Part shown: positions 9,401 through 18,258 of the stretch, one piece after another
Numbering within the stretch: position 1 is the first letter of the stretch
How the letters are laid out: each line of letters begins with the position of its first letter
NCBI GenBank assembly: GCA_027579435.1
Contig: JANBPK010001378.1
Location: 1 to 18,428 of the forward strand
DNA from: Candolleomyces eurysporus
Lineage: Eukaryota; Basidiomycota; Agaricomycetes; Agaricales; Psathyrellaceae
Direction of reading: 5' to 3'
DNA: 18,428 nt
Translations under genes and position numbers: made by a program
The notes under the pieces: generated by a model
Databases searched by the model: none
The model's input: the letters and a program-made list of their open reading frames with translations, nothing else
What the model was told of the DNA's origin: nothing

Positions 9401-10301
9401 ATTACCAAAGAACTAATGACATAAGAATTGACAAATCATGTAGAAACTAATGCCAACTGAGCTTGGGCTGTTGCTGAACAATATTGGAGATTTTGTGCAC
9501 AACTTTGCCACACCAATTGGACACAGTGCTCCACATTTATATCTATCAGCACTCCCCTATTATGCTGCAACAGAACAGCCAGCACAGGCACTTTTAAAAT
9601 TTCTGTCAATTCCCAGGATTCATCATAACTTGACTCAAAGACTAGGAGTATCAATAATATATGCTCAGGGTGAAGTAATGTCCATTGCATATTCTTCCAA
9701 CAGCAAATACATTGTCTCAGGGATGGGGAATGGAGACATTCAACTGCGGAATGCTCAGACAGGACAGCCAGCCTCGGAGCCAATGAAAGGGCATAACCGC
9801 TGTGTCACATCTGTTGCATTCTCTCCTGATGGCAAGTACATTGTCTCAGGCTCATATGACAAGGCCATCAGGCTGTGGGATGCTCAGACAGGACAGCCAG
9901 CCTTGGAGCCAATGACAGGGCATAGCAACTGGGTCAGATCTGTTGCATTCTCTCCTGATGGCAAGTACATTGTCTCAGGCTCAGATGACTTCACCATCAG
10001 GCTGTGGGATGCTCAGACAGGACAGCCAGCCTTGGAGCCAATGACAGGGGATAGCAACAATGGCACATCAGGGTTATTTTGTCCACAATTTCCATTTTTA
10101 CACAACTATCCAGGTGGAATGTTGACACTCAATTCCAATGGTTGGATTCGGAACTCCTTGGGATATCTTCTATTTTGGGTTCCACACCATCTCCACAATG
10201 GCCTTTGCCACAATGGCACTTGTCTCATCATTGGAAATCTACAGACCACCAAAGTTGACCTCACTGATGCAATTTATCATGGTCCCAACTGGCTCAAGTG
10301 A
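6471..10301 (+). CDS. NACHT-WD40 NLR-like protein (seven exons)
   Basis: Exons are 6471-7208, 7259-7386, 7446-7590, 7639-7717, 7768-7833, 7873-9392 and 9444-10301. Six introns of 39-59 bp have GT..AG ends and all phases match, giving 1177 residues. Residues 1 to about 200 are Ser/Pro/Glu-rich and probably disordered, with repeated motifs (LPAEN twice, AHVE twice). About 205-385 is a helical region (VYKGVKTVLQSIVKVTDAFT...) resembling the HeLo/MLKL-type N-terminal domains common on agaricomycete NLRs. The NACHT NTPase has a P-loop GLAGTGKT at 441-448, Walker B LVLGVDALDE at 542-551 and TSRPE at 579-583. WD40 repeats of exactly 43 residues lie at 965-1093. A tail containing LFWVPHHLHNGL and a DLTDAIYHGPNW end follows, as in many fungal NACHT-WD40 proteins. 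The likely role is ligand-triggered oligomerisation and non-self recognition with cell-death output; this is inferred from the family. Three blades are too few for a closed seven-blade propeller. CpG use changes abruptly at about 8235. Confidence 0.9.
9660..10046 (+). repeat. Three tandem 129-bp WD40 repeats
   Basis: The units are 9660-9788, 9789-9917 and 9918-10046, each 43 codons. Unit 1 is diverged (SSNSKYIVSG...). Units 2 and 3 share 119 of 129 bases, with the common core SVAFSPDGKYIVSGS and IRLWDAQTGQPALEPMT. Their ten base differences fall in seven codons (repeat positions 3, 4, 5, 7, 23, 25 and 26), and all are amino-acid changing. A fourth unit is cut off after GDSN. Near-identical units imply recent duplication or gene conversion within the array. 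Confidence 0.97.
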
Positions 10302-10745
10302 GTCCAAAAACCTTTTGCCTTGATTCATTCCATTCAATTTCTTTTAGATGTAGAGAAGCACAGTAGGCATCAAGCATGCCAGCATTGGCCCATCATTGTT
10401 GTAAGTTTTGCCAACACTAATTATAATTTTGTCTTGCAACTTAATTGCTTTGGTTACAACTTAGCTCTCAGAATAGCTCTCCAACTTGCTCTAAAATTTT
10501 TCTTTTGTTCAACTGTCATCCCACCTTTTGTCTGTGATACTCTTTGCATTCCTTTGTATAATCTGTTATAACATTTTTTCTGTGTGTACACTGCAACAAC
10601 CATGCACTGCACTATTAATTTTGTCTGTAATAAGCTATCAAGCAACATATTCCAAGGTCTATTTGGGGTTTTACTAGTCCTGTTATGGGTATACCATGAC
10701 TTGGCATAGCAGCAGTAATCTTCTCTTTTATTCTTTTTTACTTTT
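10302..10745. other. AT-rich 3' flank of the NLR gene
   Basis: There are no open frames worth calling. The stretch is A/T-rich, CpG-free and contains pyrimidine runs (for example ttttattcttttttactttt before 10746). It probably holds the 3' untranslated region of the NACHT-WD40 gene, but I see no canonical AATAAA close to the stop codon. Confidence 0.6.
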
Positions 10746-10879
10746 ACTTACTTTGTCACTTTTACATGGACTTGAAGGGAGCACGAACAAATGAACAGAA
10801 TAATTGAGCAGCGCTAATGGAAACAGAGGATCTGTCCAACTTACAAGTGAAACAGGCACCATCAGCGTAACTAGCCTTG

Positions 10880-12214
10880 ACTGAGTTTTGGATCGAAGCA
10901 TCCCCTGCCATGCCTTCCCAGGGTTGCAGTTGCCATGTCCAGTCGTCGTCTCCTAAACCAGTAACACAGCCCTGACGCTGAAGAGTTTGAACTTGGAAGA
11001 GTTTTCGGCTTCACCTTCCCACTCGGACTGCAATATGGCAGGGGTACAATAATATGGATCCTGCTCAGTTTATCTGGACTGTGGTCTTGATGTTGAAGTG
11101 CTGAATGTGAGGCAAGAGGCCTCAGATTCTCTGATCGCGGACCGTTTCCCACGGCACCCTCCCCCCCCCCCTCCCCCCCCAAAATGGGGAAATCTGCGTG
11201 CAATGTTTGGCTCTGCCGCGAGTGATGTCCAACGGCACAAGGCCTGAGAGCGGCTTCTCGTTCTTCGTTATAGTGTTGCACTCAGGACGAGTTATTTATC
11301 TGTCCAGCTGAAATAATATGAGAAGCAGTAATTGTGCCTTAGAGTCCTGTCTTTGAGGCCAAGCCCCACCCAAGTCACTTTGTGACCACCCAATCCAAGC
11401 TCAAGCTCAGCTTCGAATTGTATTGTCGGTCCATAGCAAGGCTCGTTTGGACTTCTTTGCGGACCTCTTTGCGGATTATGGAGCAATTAATATTCCACAT
11501 TCAAATGGTGAATGATGATAATACAAGAATGAGTAGCAAAGCTTTGAATCTAAGGCTAAAGGGCTGGTCTCAAGGCTCTCGCCGATTCACCGAATTGCTG
11601 ATGGTGAGAGGAAGCCGTGTTTGCCGTGCATTCGGAATGTTCCGCGCTGGCATCAGCTCAGGGTCGTTTTTGTGGGAACCGGTCCACGATCGGTGAATCT
11701 GCCACCTCTTGATGTGAGGCCTCATCAGTTTGCGTGACTGCGCTTTCGGGGGTCAGGCCGGTGAACATTCGGTATCTGCAGTCGGAGTTGTTCTCGCCGA
11801 GATTTATCTCGAGCAAAACTGTCTTTCCGTTCGGAATTGTAATGTTCACGACGTGTAGGATCACTTTATTCCCGCGCACCGTAGAGCTCCTGACTGCAAC
11901 AGATGGAAGAAATGCTTTTCGAACACCTGCTTCTGTCTCAATATACCGGGTCCAATTTCCGTTCAGGATACGAACTAAGCCTTTGTATTCGAGCAAAAAA
12001 AGTCTACCCATCCTTTCAAGTTGCTCTTGCTTGCTCGTTCTCGATTGCTTTGACTGAATTTTTGCTTGATGCCAGGGGCAATGTCCTTTGTGTCAAAGAA
12101 CAAGGAGTGACAGCAGAGAAACGGCATTTGTGAACATGAACATTCATGTGCAGAATAATACAACAAGGAAAGTAGGAAGATTGACGATGCGAGGGTAGGT
12201 AGCTGGTTGGTCAT
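10880..12214 (-). pseudogene. Decayed hypothetical gene, copy B
   Basis: This is the counterpart of the minus-strand hypothetical gene at 902-1763. The signal-peptide-like opening (MTNQLPTLASS) lies at 12214 and the central Val/Ile-rich segment at about 12011-11720. A hAT-like element then interrupts the frame at 11112/11712, and the distal exon (SEWEGEAENSS) ends at a TAG where copy A reads CAG. A run of seven A at about 11996-12002 and a nearby 1-base deletion shift the frame relative to copy A. It is non-functional as assembled. Confidence 0.5.
11113..11711. mobile_element. Non-autonomous hAT-like element (MITE), 599 bp
   Basis: The element is absent from copy A, which preserves the empty site gaatgtgaggcctc. 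It is flanked by an 8-bp target duplication, atgtgagg (11105-11112 and 11712-11719). The termini are inverted repeats of about 40 bp, both starting CAAGAGG, with about 33 of 40 positions matching and shared blocks CAGATTC, GATCG, GGACCG and TTCCCAC. An 8-bp duplication and CA-initial termini fit the hAT superfamily. There is no transposase frame inside, so it depends on an enzyme supplied elsewhere. A C-rich run lies at about 11160-11180. It inserted after the segmental duplication. Confidence 0.88.
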
Positions 12215-12445
12215 GACTGTCTACGAGAAGACAAATGAAAAGGTTCCTGCTAAAGAATTCGACTAAGGATCATAACGACGGATGAAACTATGATTAGAGC
12301 AGGTAGCATAAGACGCATGGAAGCTAAAAAAGCNGAACTTCGGACGTAAGGAAAGAGCGCGGTATGAAAGACATTACAAAGAGCAAAGAGCAAAGGAACA
12401 GAATTTGCAAAACTCAGAAGACTGGATGCGAACGATAAAGAAACC

Positions 12446-13826
12446 TCATAGAATTCGTTCTTTGATTCCAACAGCCTTGATCCAAATCTCTCCAGGTCGA
12501 CTAGAAAGCAACAGCATCAAGTCAGAAAATGTCGATGCAGCCATCAGAGTAAGAATGAACCGACCTTTTCTCTCTCAAAATCCTGAAAACCTTCTTCACT
12601 TCTTGCTGCGCCTTCTGCTGAGCCGGATTCGAAGGTCTCGGTTGAGGAGGGAATGCCCGCGGCCCACACCTCTCCTGCAAGTCCGCCAGTGCCTCATTGG
12701 TGCCTTCGGTCTCGACGACGATCTTCCCGTACCACCCGGAATCAATGAGCAGATTATCCGTGTCAGGAATTGCGATTCGTGGTGTATGCGGTTGACCCCG
12801 CCCGTTGACGCTGGGTCCTCTTTGCATAACCCTAGCCGGCGGTCGAATGACAAACGACGATCGGTGTACCCATCGGACGACGTTATGTTCAGCTCCTTGA
12901 GGTCTAAAAAGATAACATGATTTAGCGATGATGAGGATTTGCCAAGCGAGCGAAAGCATGAACTTACGTCTCAGTCTTCACCCTATCTTGCAACAGCTGC
13001 AAATTCTTTGCAATCTCCTCTCCCCAAGGACTGATATCCACATGAACAACTGGATTACTTGTCACAACTCCGGTCCGAATCGCTTGATGGAAATATGAAG
13101 GCGGGAACGCCAACGCAGGAATATACTTGGGCAGGTCTCCAATAGGGTTCCACGTATAATCCAGGTCCTATAATCCAATCAGCATGCGTCAAGGGAAGCA
13201 AGGGGGCAACTCCAACGCTTACAATGAGGTACTTCCCATCATACACCAACCTCCCCACGTTCCCTTCGTCACCGACCGCAATATCCCAAACTACATCTCC
13301 CATCCTCATCAAGTGCAACACCCCCGCCCTCCTGCACTCCTCCTCACACTCCAGAACGCTCTTATCCGAAAGCCAATCTCCCTCAGGCGATGGTACAAAC
13401 ACCCTGAGTAACGGTGCCCTCAATCGGAACAGTGGTGATAGGAACGACCCCGACCCCGACGACCCAGGTCCGGCATAAGCTGCGCTCGCAGGACCATGCG
13501 AATGTGAATGTAAAAAGTTCAACATAGTAGGTGAAGGTGTACGGCTTGTAGACCACAAACCGGGCCCGGAAATCATCCCTCCGTAATACCCATTTGTACC
13601 GTCGATATCACCATTCGTCAACCCGTTCCGAACCGAAGCGGATGGGGGAGTCGACCCAGGCCTTCCTTCAGGAGACGACGAGCTCGCGAGGCTCGCTTCC
13701 TTCTGTGCCTGAGCGCGGAGGCGGAGCATGACGCGTGTATAGGCCCGAGCGGACGCTGTAAGGCACCTGACGGTATACTCCAACGAGGGATCACGGATAT
13801 CGGGGTGCACCGTCAACGAATGCACA
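12446..13826 (-). pseudogene. F-box-type gene, copy B, 3' part (cut by transposon)
   Basis: This is the C-terminal two thirds of copy B of the F-box-type gene, ending with TGA at 12446-12448. Exon and intron positions match copy A; the donor of the third intron is the canonical GTAAGT where copy A has GTACGT. The frame is open up to the pogo insertion in the codons for the AKMYVHSLTV region. Over about 910 bp this part differs from copy A by only about 11 bases. Without its 5' half it cannot make the family protein. Confidence 0.85.
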
Positions 13827-13828
13827 TA

Positions 13829-13870
13829 CTATCGTCAACCGGTGATTCGGTCAGGCCCCTGGTTCGGTCA
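13829..13870 (+). repeat. Left terminal inverted repeat of pogo-like element
   Basis: This 42-bp repeat is identical to the reverse complement of 16927-16968. The next base differs (G here, C at the other end). It contains two copies of the short motif ATTCGGTCA/GTTCGGTCA about 19 bp apart, possibly a repeated transposase contact. Confidence 0.95.
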
Positions 13871-14006
13871 GTCACAGAATGTCACAGGTTTTCCCATGGC
13901 GCAATTCAAANCTCCGAAGCATCCCTGACCGAAATCCTGAGCCCAGCCGATGTTCGGTTGTTTATAATCGTAGTCCTTCACATTTTGGACAGGAGGCAAA
14001 ACAGTA

Positions 14007-16619
14007 TTATTGAGTGTTTGTGTTATAAAAGGTATAGTTGTATGTATGAGTAGAAGAATAAGGTGGTATACCATTAAGATTAGGTTGAAATCCGGGATTA
14101 AAAGGCTGAGAAGTAGAAGGAATGGCATTCATATGGGTAAGTTGTTGGTAGTGGTATCCATGATTAAGTGGTTGTGTAGCGCAGTTGTAAGGATTGTGAT
14201 TTTCGGAGGGAAAATGAAGGTTAGGTGGGTTGTCGCTTGTAGGTGGTGTGAAAGGTTGATGGTTATCGAGTCCGACCGCTTGATTAGATGTCAGTGCAAT
14301 TGTGTTGGCAATGGGAGCTAGTGCTTCGCGCCTTCGACCACGCTGAGGCTGAGCAAAAAGTCCAGAAAAGCGTGGGTTTGAGCTGAGTTCCTCGCGCTTT
14401 GTATCGAAGTGAGCTTTGATGCGGTCCATGAGCTGCTGCTTGATGCCAGTGTCATCAATACCGAGAGCACCTGCGAGAGCAATGAGGTCGTCGCGTTTGT
14501 AATTGGACATCGTTAAAGGTGTGTCAAAAACCCGCAGTACAACTTCGTGAGCAAGCCGTTGCTTTCGTGCAATCTCGTCCGCATTTTTCTGAGCTTGCTG
14601 GCGTTCGTCTTCGACTCGTCTGGTCTCGGCATCATCCCTCCGCGTCTGATACGAAGCATTTAGGCTTGGATGCGTGAACATCCGGCCTTTCATCTTTGCT
14701 GTATTGCGCCGCTTCTTGTTCTTCTCGTTCACCAGCTGTACCCTCAGCATCTCAAGCTCCCTGCGAAGTAGAGTGCAATGGGCCTGGGCAGCGAGATATT
14801 GAGATCGCCAGAACATGGCACCATCGTAGAAATCGGTGAGTTGATCGCGAAGATGTCGTACGGTTTCCAGACGGTCGTCAAAGTTCAAAAGCTCATCTTC
14901 ATGATATGAAATAATTGGAGGTGGGTGCAACAACTCTTCGGCAGGGGAGTTGATGAGGGTGGATGCAGAGGATGAGCCACGGGTGACAGGGGTGACAGGA
15001 GCGGTAACCGAGTTGGTATCCAACTGAGGCATAGCGCCAGCTTGAGTTTCCTGGTGAAGCGGGGGGGAAGTGGGTTCTTCTTCAATGATATCAAAGTCTG
15101 AGGATGGTGGAAGTGAGCTTGACGGTCGGAAATCTTCGTCCATGTCGTCATTGCTCATCTCTGAGTCTGACATTTCGACGTCACTTGGAATGGCAACAGC
15201 ATCGGAAGATGGCATTTGAGGCGGATATGAAGCGGGGACATGAGCCTGGCATGACGACGCCATGCTAGGGGCGAAATCGTCCTCTCCAAAGACTCTTGGG
15301 TTCAAAGGGTAAATTCCCGTCTTCTCGAAACCCTTCCTGATAAGTTCAGGGGTGACTGCATCCTCTCGCATGGCGAGATACTCGTGAATGACATTGGACT
15401 TGGTGATCTCGTTGTTTCGAAATGTACAGTCATCGGCATGTGCGGTCCACCTGCGCTGAACACGCGAAAAGACAACGACATCGAGTGGCTGGGTCTTGTG
15501 AGTCGTCTTCGATGGCAGGCAAATGATGATGATGTCGACGTCATTGACAGCGTACACAGCGTCTTCGATATCCAGTGTTTCGTGAGACTCGTGGCCATCG
15601 TAGATCAGAACGATGGGCTTCGACTTGTCCTTGCATTTATTCAATGCGTTCGGAATAAAAACCTCCCGAAACCAGTATGCCCCGTGCTCGTTATCGGTCC
15701 AGCCAGTCTCAGAGGAACCCACCCTTTAGCATTGAGTCATGAGCCACACAGTCCAGGAACAGGCCACGAAAAGACATACGACCCAANTTTTTCCTTCCTC
15801 AATATCCGAAACATCGGGGGGGGTCACCCTTTACGATAAACGAGACAGGCATAGATTCTCCAGCTGCAGATATACATTCGATGACAGTGACTAGTTCCAG
15901 GTTATCGCTGCTGATTCGATATCGGTTGTCGGAGGATGTTTCGCGATCGTAAAAAAATTTTGTTGGATTGTTGTGACGCCCGCCCCCCATCTGAACCCCC
16001 TTCTCATCCATGTTCCATGTCTGCTCCGGAATCAGCCCCCCNATACTCCTCGTCCACCGCTTCCAAGATTCCAAAGTAGTGCTTGATAGTCGCCTTGTTG
16101 AAGTTTTGCGATCGCTTGGGGTCCAGCTTCGAGCCTTTGGACTTGATGATCTTCTTCCGGTGTCGTCGAAAGAATCCTCGGACCCACGTTCGACCAGGTG
16201 TCTTCCCAGAGACTTCTGCTGCGGCCTGGCGCAGCGTGGTAGCGCTAAACGGTCGCCCAGATTGCGCATTGTGGCGAGCCCAGTCAAGAACTGCCGCCTC
16301 TTGCGGAGGCTGGAGCAGCTGACGAGCCTCGCGAGCAGCCTGCGACGAATTGTGCTTGCCGGAAGCACGACCCTGTAGCGTAGAGAAGGGAATCTGGCAA
16401 GAATTGAACAGCAGCACATCGAAAAAATGCACCACTTACATTTTCGATAGCCGACGCTTGACGAATGGACTGGTAGACCCCATCCCTCACCCTCGCGAGA
16501 CAAGCTTGAATCCTTGCCTCGTAAGCTGGATCCTTCGTTTGATAGCTCCCTCGAGGTTTGACTGCGGGTTTCCGGGTTTTGCGACTGGCAGCCGTCCCAG
16601 AGGCCGCCAATCCAGTCAT
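14007..16619 (-). pseudogene. Pogo-like transposase with C-terminal SAP-like domain, frameshifted as assembled
   Basis: Exon 1 is 16619-16440 (60 codons, MTGLAASGTAA...) and holds the start of a psq-type helix-turn-helix. A 46-bp intron (16439-16394, GTAAGT...CCAG, phase 0) precedes IPFSTLQGRASGKHN and a CENP-B/Tc5-type DNA-binding domain (about 16350-16080). The catalytic part has the first Asp in WNMDEKG. After a broken stretch it continues from 15722 with GWTDNEHGAYWFREVFIP, DGHESH (second Asp) and QPLDV (third Asp, 38 residues later). GFEKTGIYPLNPRVF follows, typical of this family. Beyond that are an acidic linker, a coiled coil (about residues 285-335 of the 15722 frame) and a SAP-like segment (about 403-440, YKRDDLIALAGALGIDD...) followed by NPRFSGLF. 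The frame breaks at an N in a C-run (16042) and again between about 15838 and 15722 (a G-run and another N), so assembly error is a real possibility. The enzyme would cut and paste the element in the nucleus. Confidence 0.85.
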
Positions 16620-16926
16620 TCCTTACGAAGACATACAGGATCGCAGAGGGCGAGGTTGACGGTGCGGTGGTGGACGCGGTCTGTTGATCAACGACGCGAC
16701 CGCGACCGAAATGTTGATCGCGATTCACATTCCCACAATTCAAACTCCACCTCGGCCAGTGCGGCAGTGCGTGACAAGGGTGACGAATGACCGAATTCCA
16801 TCCTGCTCAAATGTGGACCGTTTTCGGTGAAAAAAAAANCATATTCCAACTCGTGTAGACACTGGAAGCCTGAATCTGCAAAAATATTGGGAGTTTGAAC
16901 AGGGAAAACGTCAAAATCAGAAAGTG

Positions 16927-16968
16927 ACCGAACCAGGGGCCTGACCGAATCACCGGTTGACGATAGTA
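16927..16968 (-). repeat. Right terminal inverted repeat of pogo-like element
   Basis: This is the exact inverted partner of 13829-13870 and is followed directly by the TA target duplication at 16969-16970. Confidence 0.95.
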
Positions 16969-16970
16969 CA

Positions 16971-17763
16971 TCTTTGCCACTCGTGCGTATTCGTGTGAAG
17001 GGGTCGAGACACCCCCCATGTAATCTGCAAGGTCCTGAAAAAGCGACAAGGAATTATGTCAGTTGATCCAGAAGGAATGCAAACGACGGCGGGGCAACAC
17101 ACCTGGAGCGACAGACCCAGCGGTTCCTGCTCCTCACTCCATACCCACCTCGAGTACCCAACGGTTTTCAGATACCTCTCTAGAACCTCCTCTCGTAGGT
17201 CTTTCCTCTGCACTAGCATAATCCTAACCTCCCTTGTTACACTCGAGAGGGTACACCAATCCCAGAACGAGAAGTACGACAATAAATTCGCCAACAATTG
17301 GGGATGCGAGACAAATTTAGTGAGCGGGAAATGTCGTCGTATCAACATGGCCGGCGTCAACGTTGCCGTCTTGGGGTTGGTGTGTAGGAGAGTAAGGCGA
17401 GGACGGTCAATTCATCACCGACGATTGGTTCAGGCTCAGGTTCGTCGTCCAACGGCGATAGATGCCGCAAAGCTCCGGACGCAGCCTGGACTCGGAGACA
17501 GCGGCGGAAGCAGCAGCTTCACGCGCTCTCGCTTCCTTCTCCCTAGCCTTCCTTTCCCTCCGCTCCCTGCTCCTCTCCTCCTTCTCCCTCGCCTTCTCCT
17601 CGGCTGGCGACTCTACTACCACCGGTTGGACGTCCGCAGCAGCAGGGGCATCGTTCTCGACAGTCTTTTTCGGCATCCCCTCCTCTGCAGCGTCTTCCAC
17701 CGTGACCACCGAGGTATCGCCTTTCGACGCCTTGGGTCTCTTGATCGTGGTTCTCTCGTCCAC
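16971..17763 (-). pseudogene. F-box-type gene, copy B, 5' part
   Basis: This continues copy B of the F-box-type gene beyond the transposon. The F-box-like exon (QLLANLLSYFSFWDWCTLSS) is intact and keeps the CAA codon that is TAA in copy A. Its intron matches 3442-3509 of copy A. Upstream the Lys/Glu-rich N-terminal part is broken by several indels (about 17490-17500 and about 17325), and the start region is lost in the 209-bp deletion at about 17757. Divergence from copy A is about 7%, much more than in the 3' part. Confidence 0.8.
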
Positions 17764-17829
17764 ACCGACGCTATGCCGCTGCCGCCAGTCCTACCTCGTC
17801 AGGGCTCCTGGCTTATGACGTACGCTATG

Positions 17830-18258
17830 TGGCATTCTCATTCCTTGCCTTTGACCCTATTCCTCCGCTCTGCCTTTAATTCTTTCTATCTTCCCTCTTT
17901 CAATGCTTCGCTTCGACCCTTTTAGACCGACATCTTCATCCCTCTTTCTACTCCCTTTTCCGCTCGCTTCCATCCTCTCTATTCTTTCTTTGTCTCCTAC
18001 CCTCGTAAATCGCAACTAACCGCTCCCTCCCTTCCCCATGCAGTCCCGGCACAGCCAGGCGGCCTAAACATCCCTCGAAAATCTACCGGCTGGGGACGAC
18101 TACGTCCGCGTATTCATGAACTCAAGGCACCTCCCAACGCCTTACGATTCTACCATCGCCGTGGATAAGGCTACCGTCAAGGCTGCGGTCGCAAGGGGGC
18201 TGAATCTGACAGCTTCGGTTGCGCTGCCTTCGTGGTTNTGCCANNTGATGCANTCNCG
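17830..18258 (+). pseudogene. Pyrimidine-rich tract and exon remnant, copy B
   Basis: This is the counterpart of copy A 4447-4892: a C/T-rich tract, an acceptor-like catgcag, then the PGGLNI exon, here frameshifted by a 2-bp deletion near 18070. N bases from 18238 make the end unreadable. Confidence 0.45.

Larger units (their letters stand above)
8236..10745. other. CpG-depleted tract spanning 3' half of the NLR gene and its flank
   Basis: Counting by eye, 8281-10301 contains about 12 CpG in 2021 bp. By contrast 6481-7200 contains about 49 in 720 bp and 8041-8240 about 13 in 200 bp. The flank 10302-10745 contains none that I can find. The change is abrupt at about 8235 and ends at the copy B boundary. 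Such depletion, with TG and CA in excess, is the expected trace of cytosine methylation and deamination in repeated fungal DNA. Confidence 0.85.
13829..16968. mobile_element. Pogo-like (Tc1/mariner superfamily) DNA transposon, 3140 bp
   Basis: The element is absent from copy A, whose empty site reads acaTAcatct. It is flanked by a TA target duplication (13827-13828 and 16969-16970). The ends are perfect 42-bp inverted repeats beginning CTATCGTCAACC (13829-13870 and 16927-16968). It carries one transposase gene on the minus strand with a CENP-B/psq-type helix-turn-helix and a DDE catalytic domain. TA duplication plus this domain order identify the pogo/Fot1 branch. The perfect termini indicate a recent insertion. 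Confidence 0.95.
10746..18258 (+). repeat. Segmental duplication, copy B, carrying two transposons
   Basis: This is a direct copy of 816-4892. It is interrupted by a 599-bp hAT-like element and a 3140-bp pogo-like element. Relative to copy A it lacks about 90 bp near 10770 and 209 bp (corresponding to copy A 4164-4372) at about 17757. It contains many more frame-breaking indels than copy A. The right edge is blurred by N bases at 18238-18260. Confidence 0.92.

Noticed and set aside
9660..10046. Tandem repeats as a CRISPR-like or satellite array
   Set aside because: Units are in-frame 43-codon WD40 repeats with no spacers.
13827..13830. Three-base target duplication (tac) for the pogo-like element
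   Set aside because: Comparison with the empty site and symmetry of the termini fit TA with termini starting C; TA is also the rule in this superfamily.
15722..16045. Frame breaks in the transposase as programmed frameshifting
   Set aside because: They lie at long G or C runs with an N beside them, which points to sequencing or assembly error or ordinary decay.
17056..17925. 289-codon plus-strand open frame
   Set aside because: It is the antisense of the F-box-type gene copy B plus the C/T-rich tract; the minus-strand reading has the conserved F-box and splice sites.
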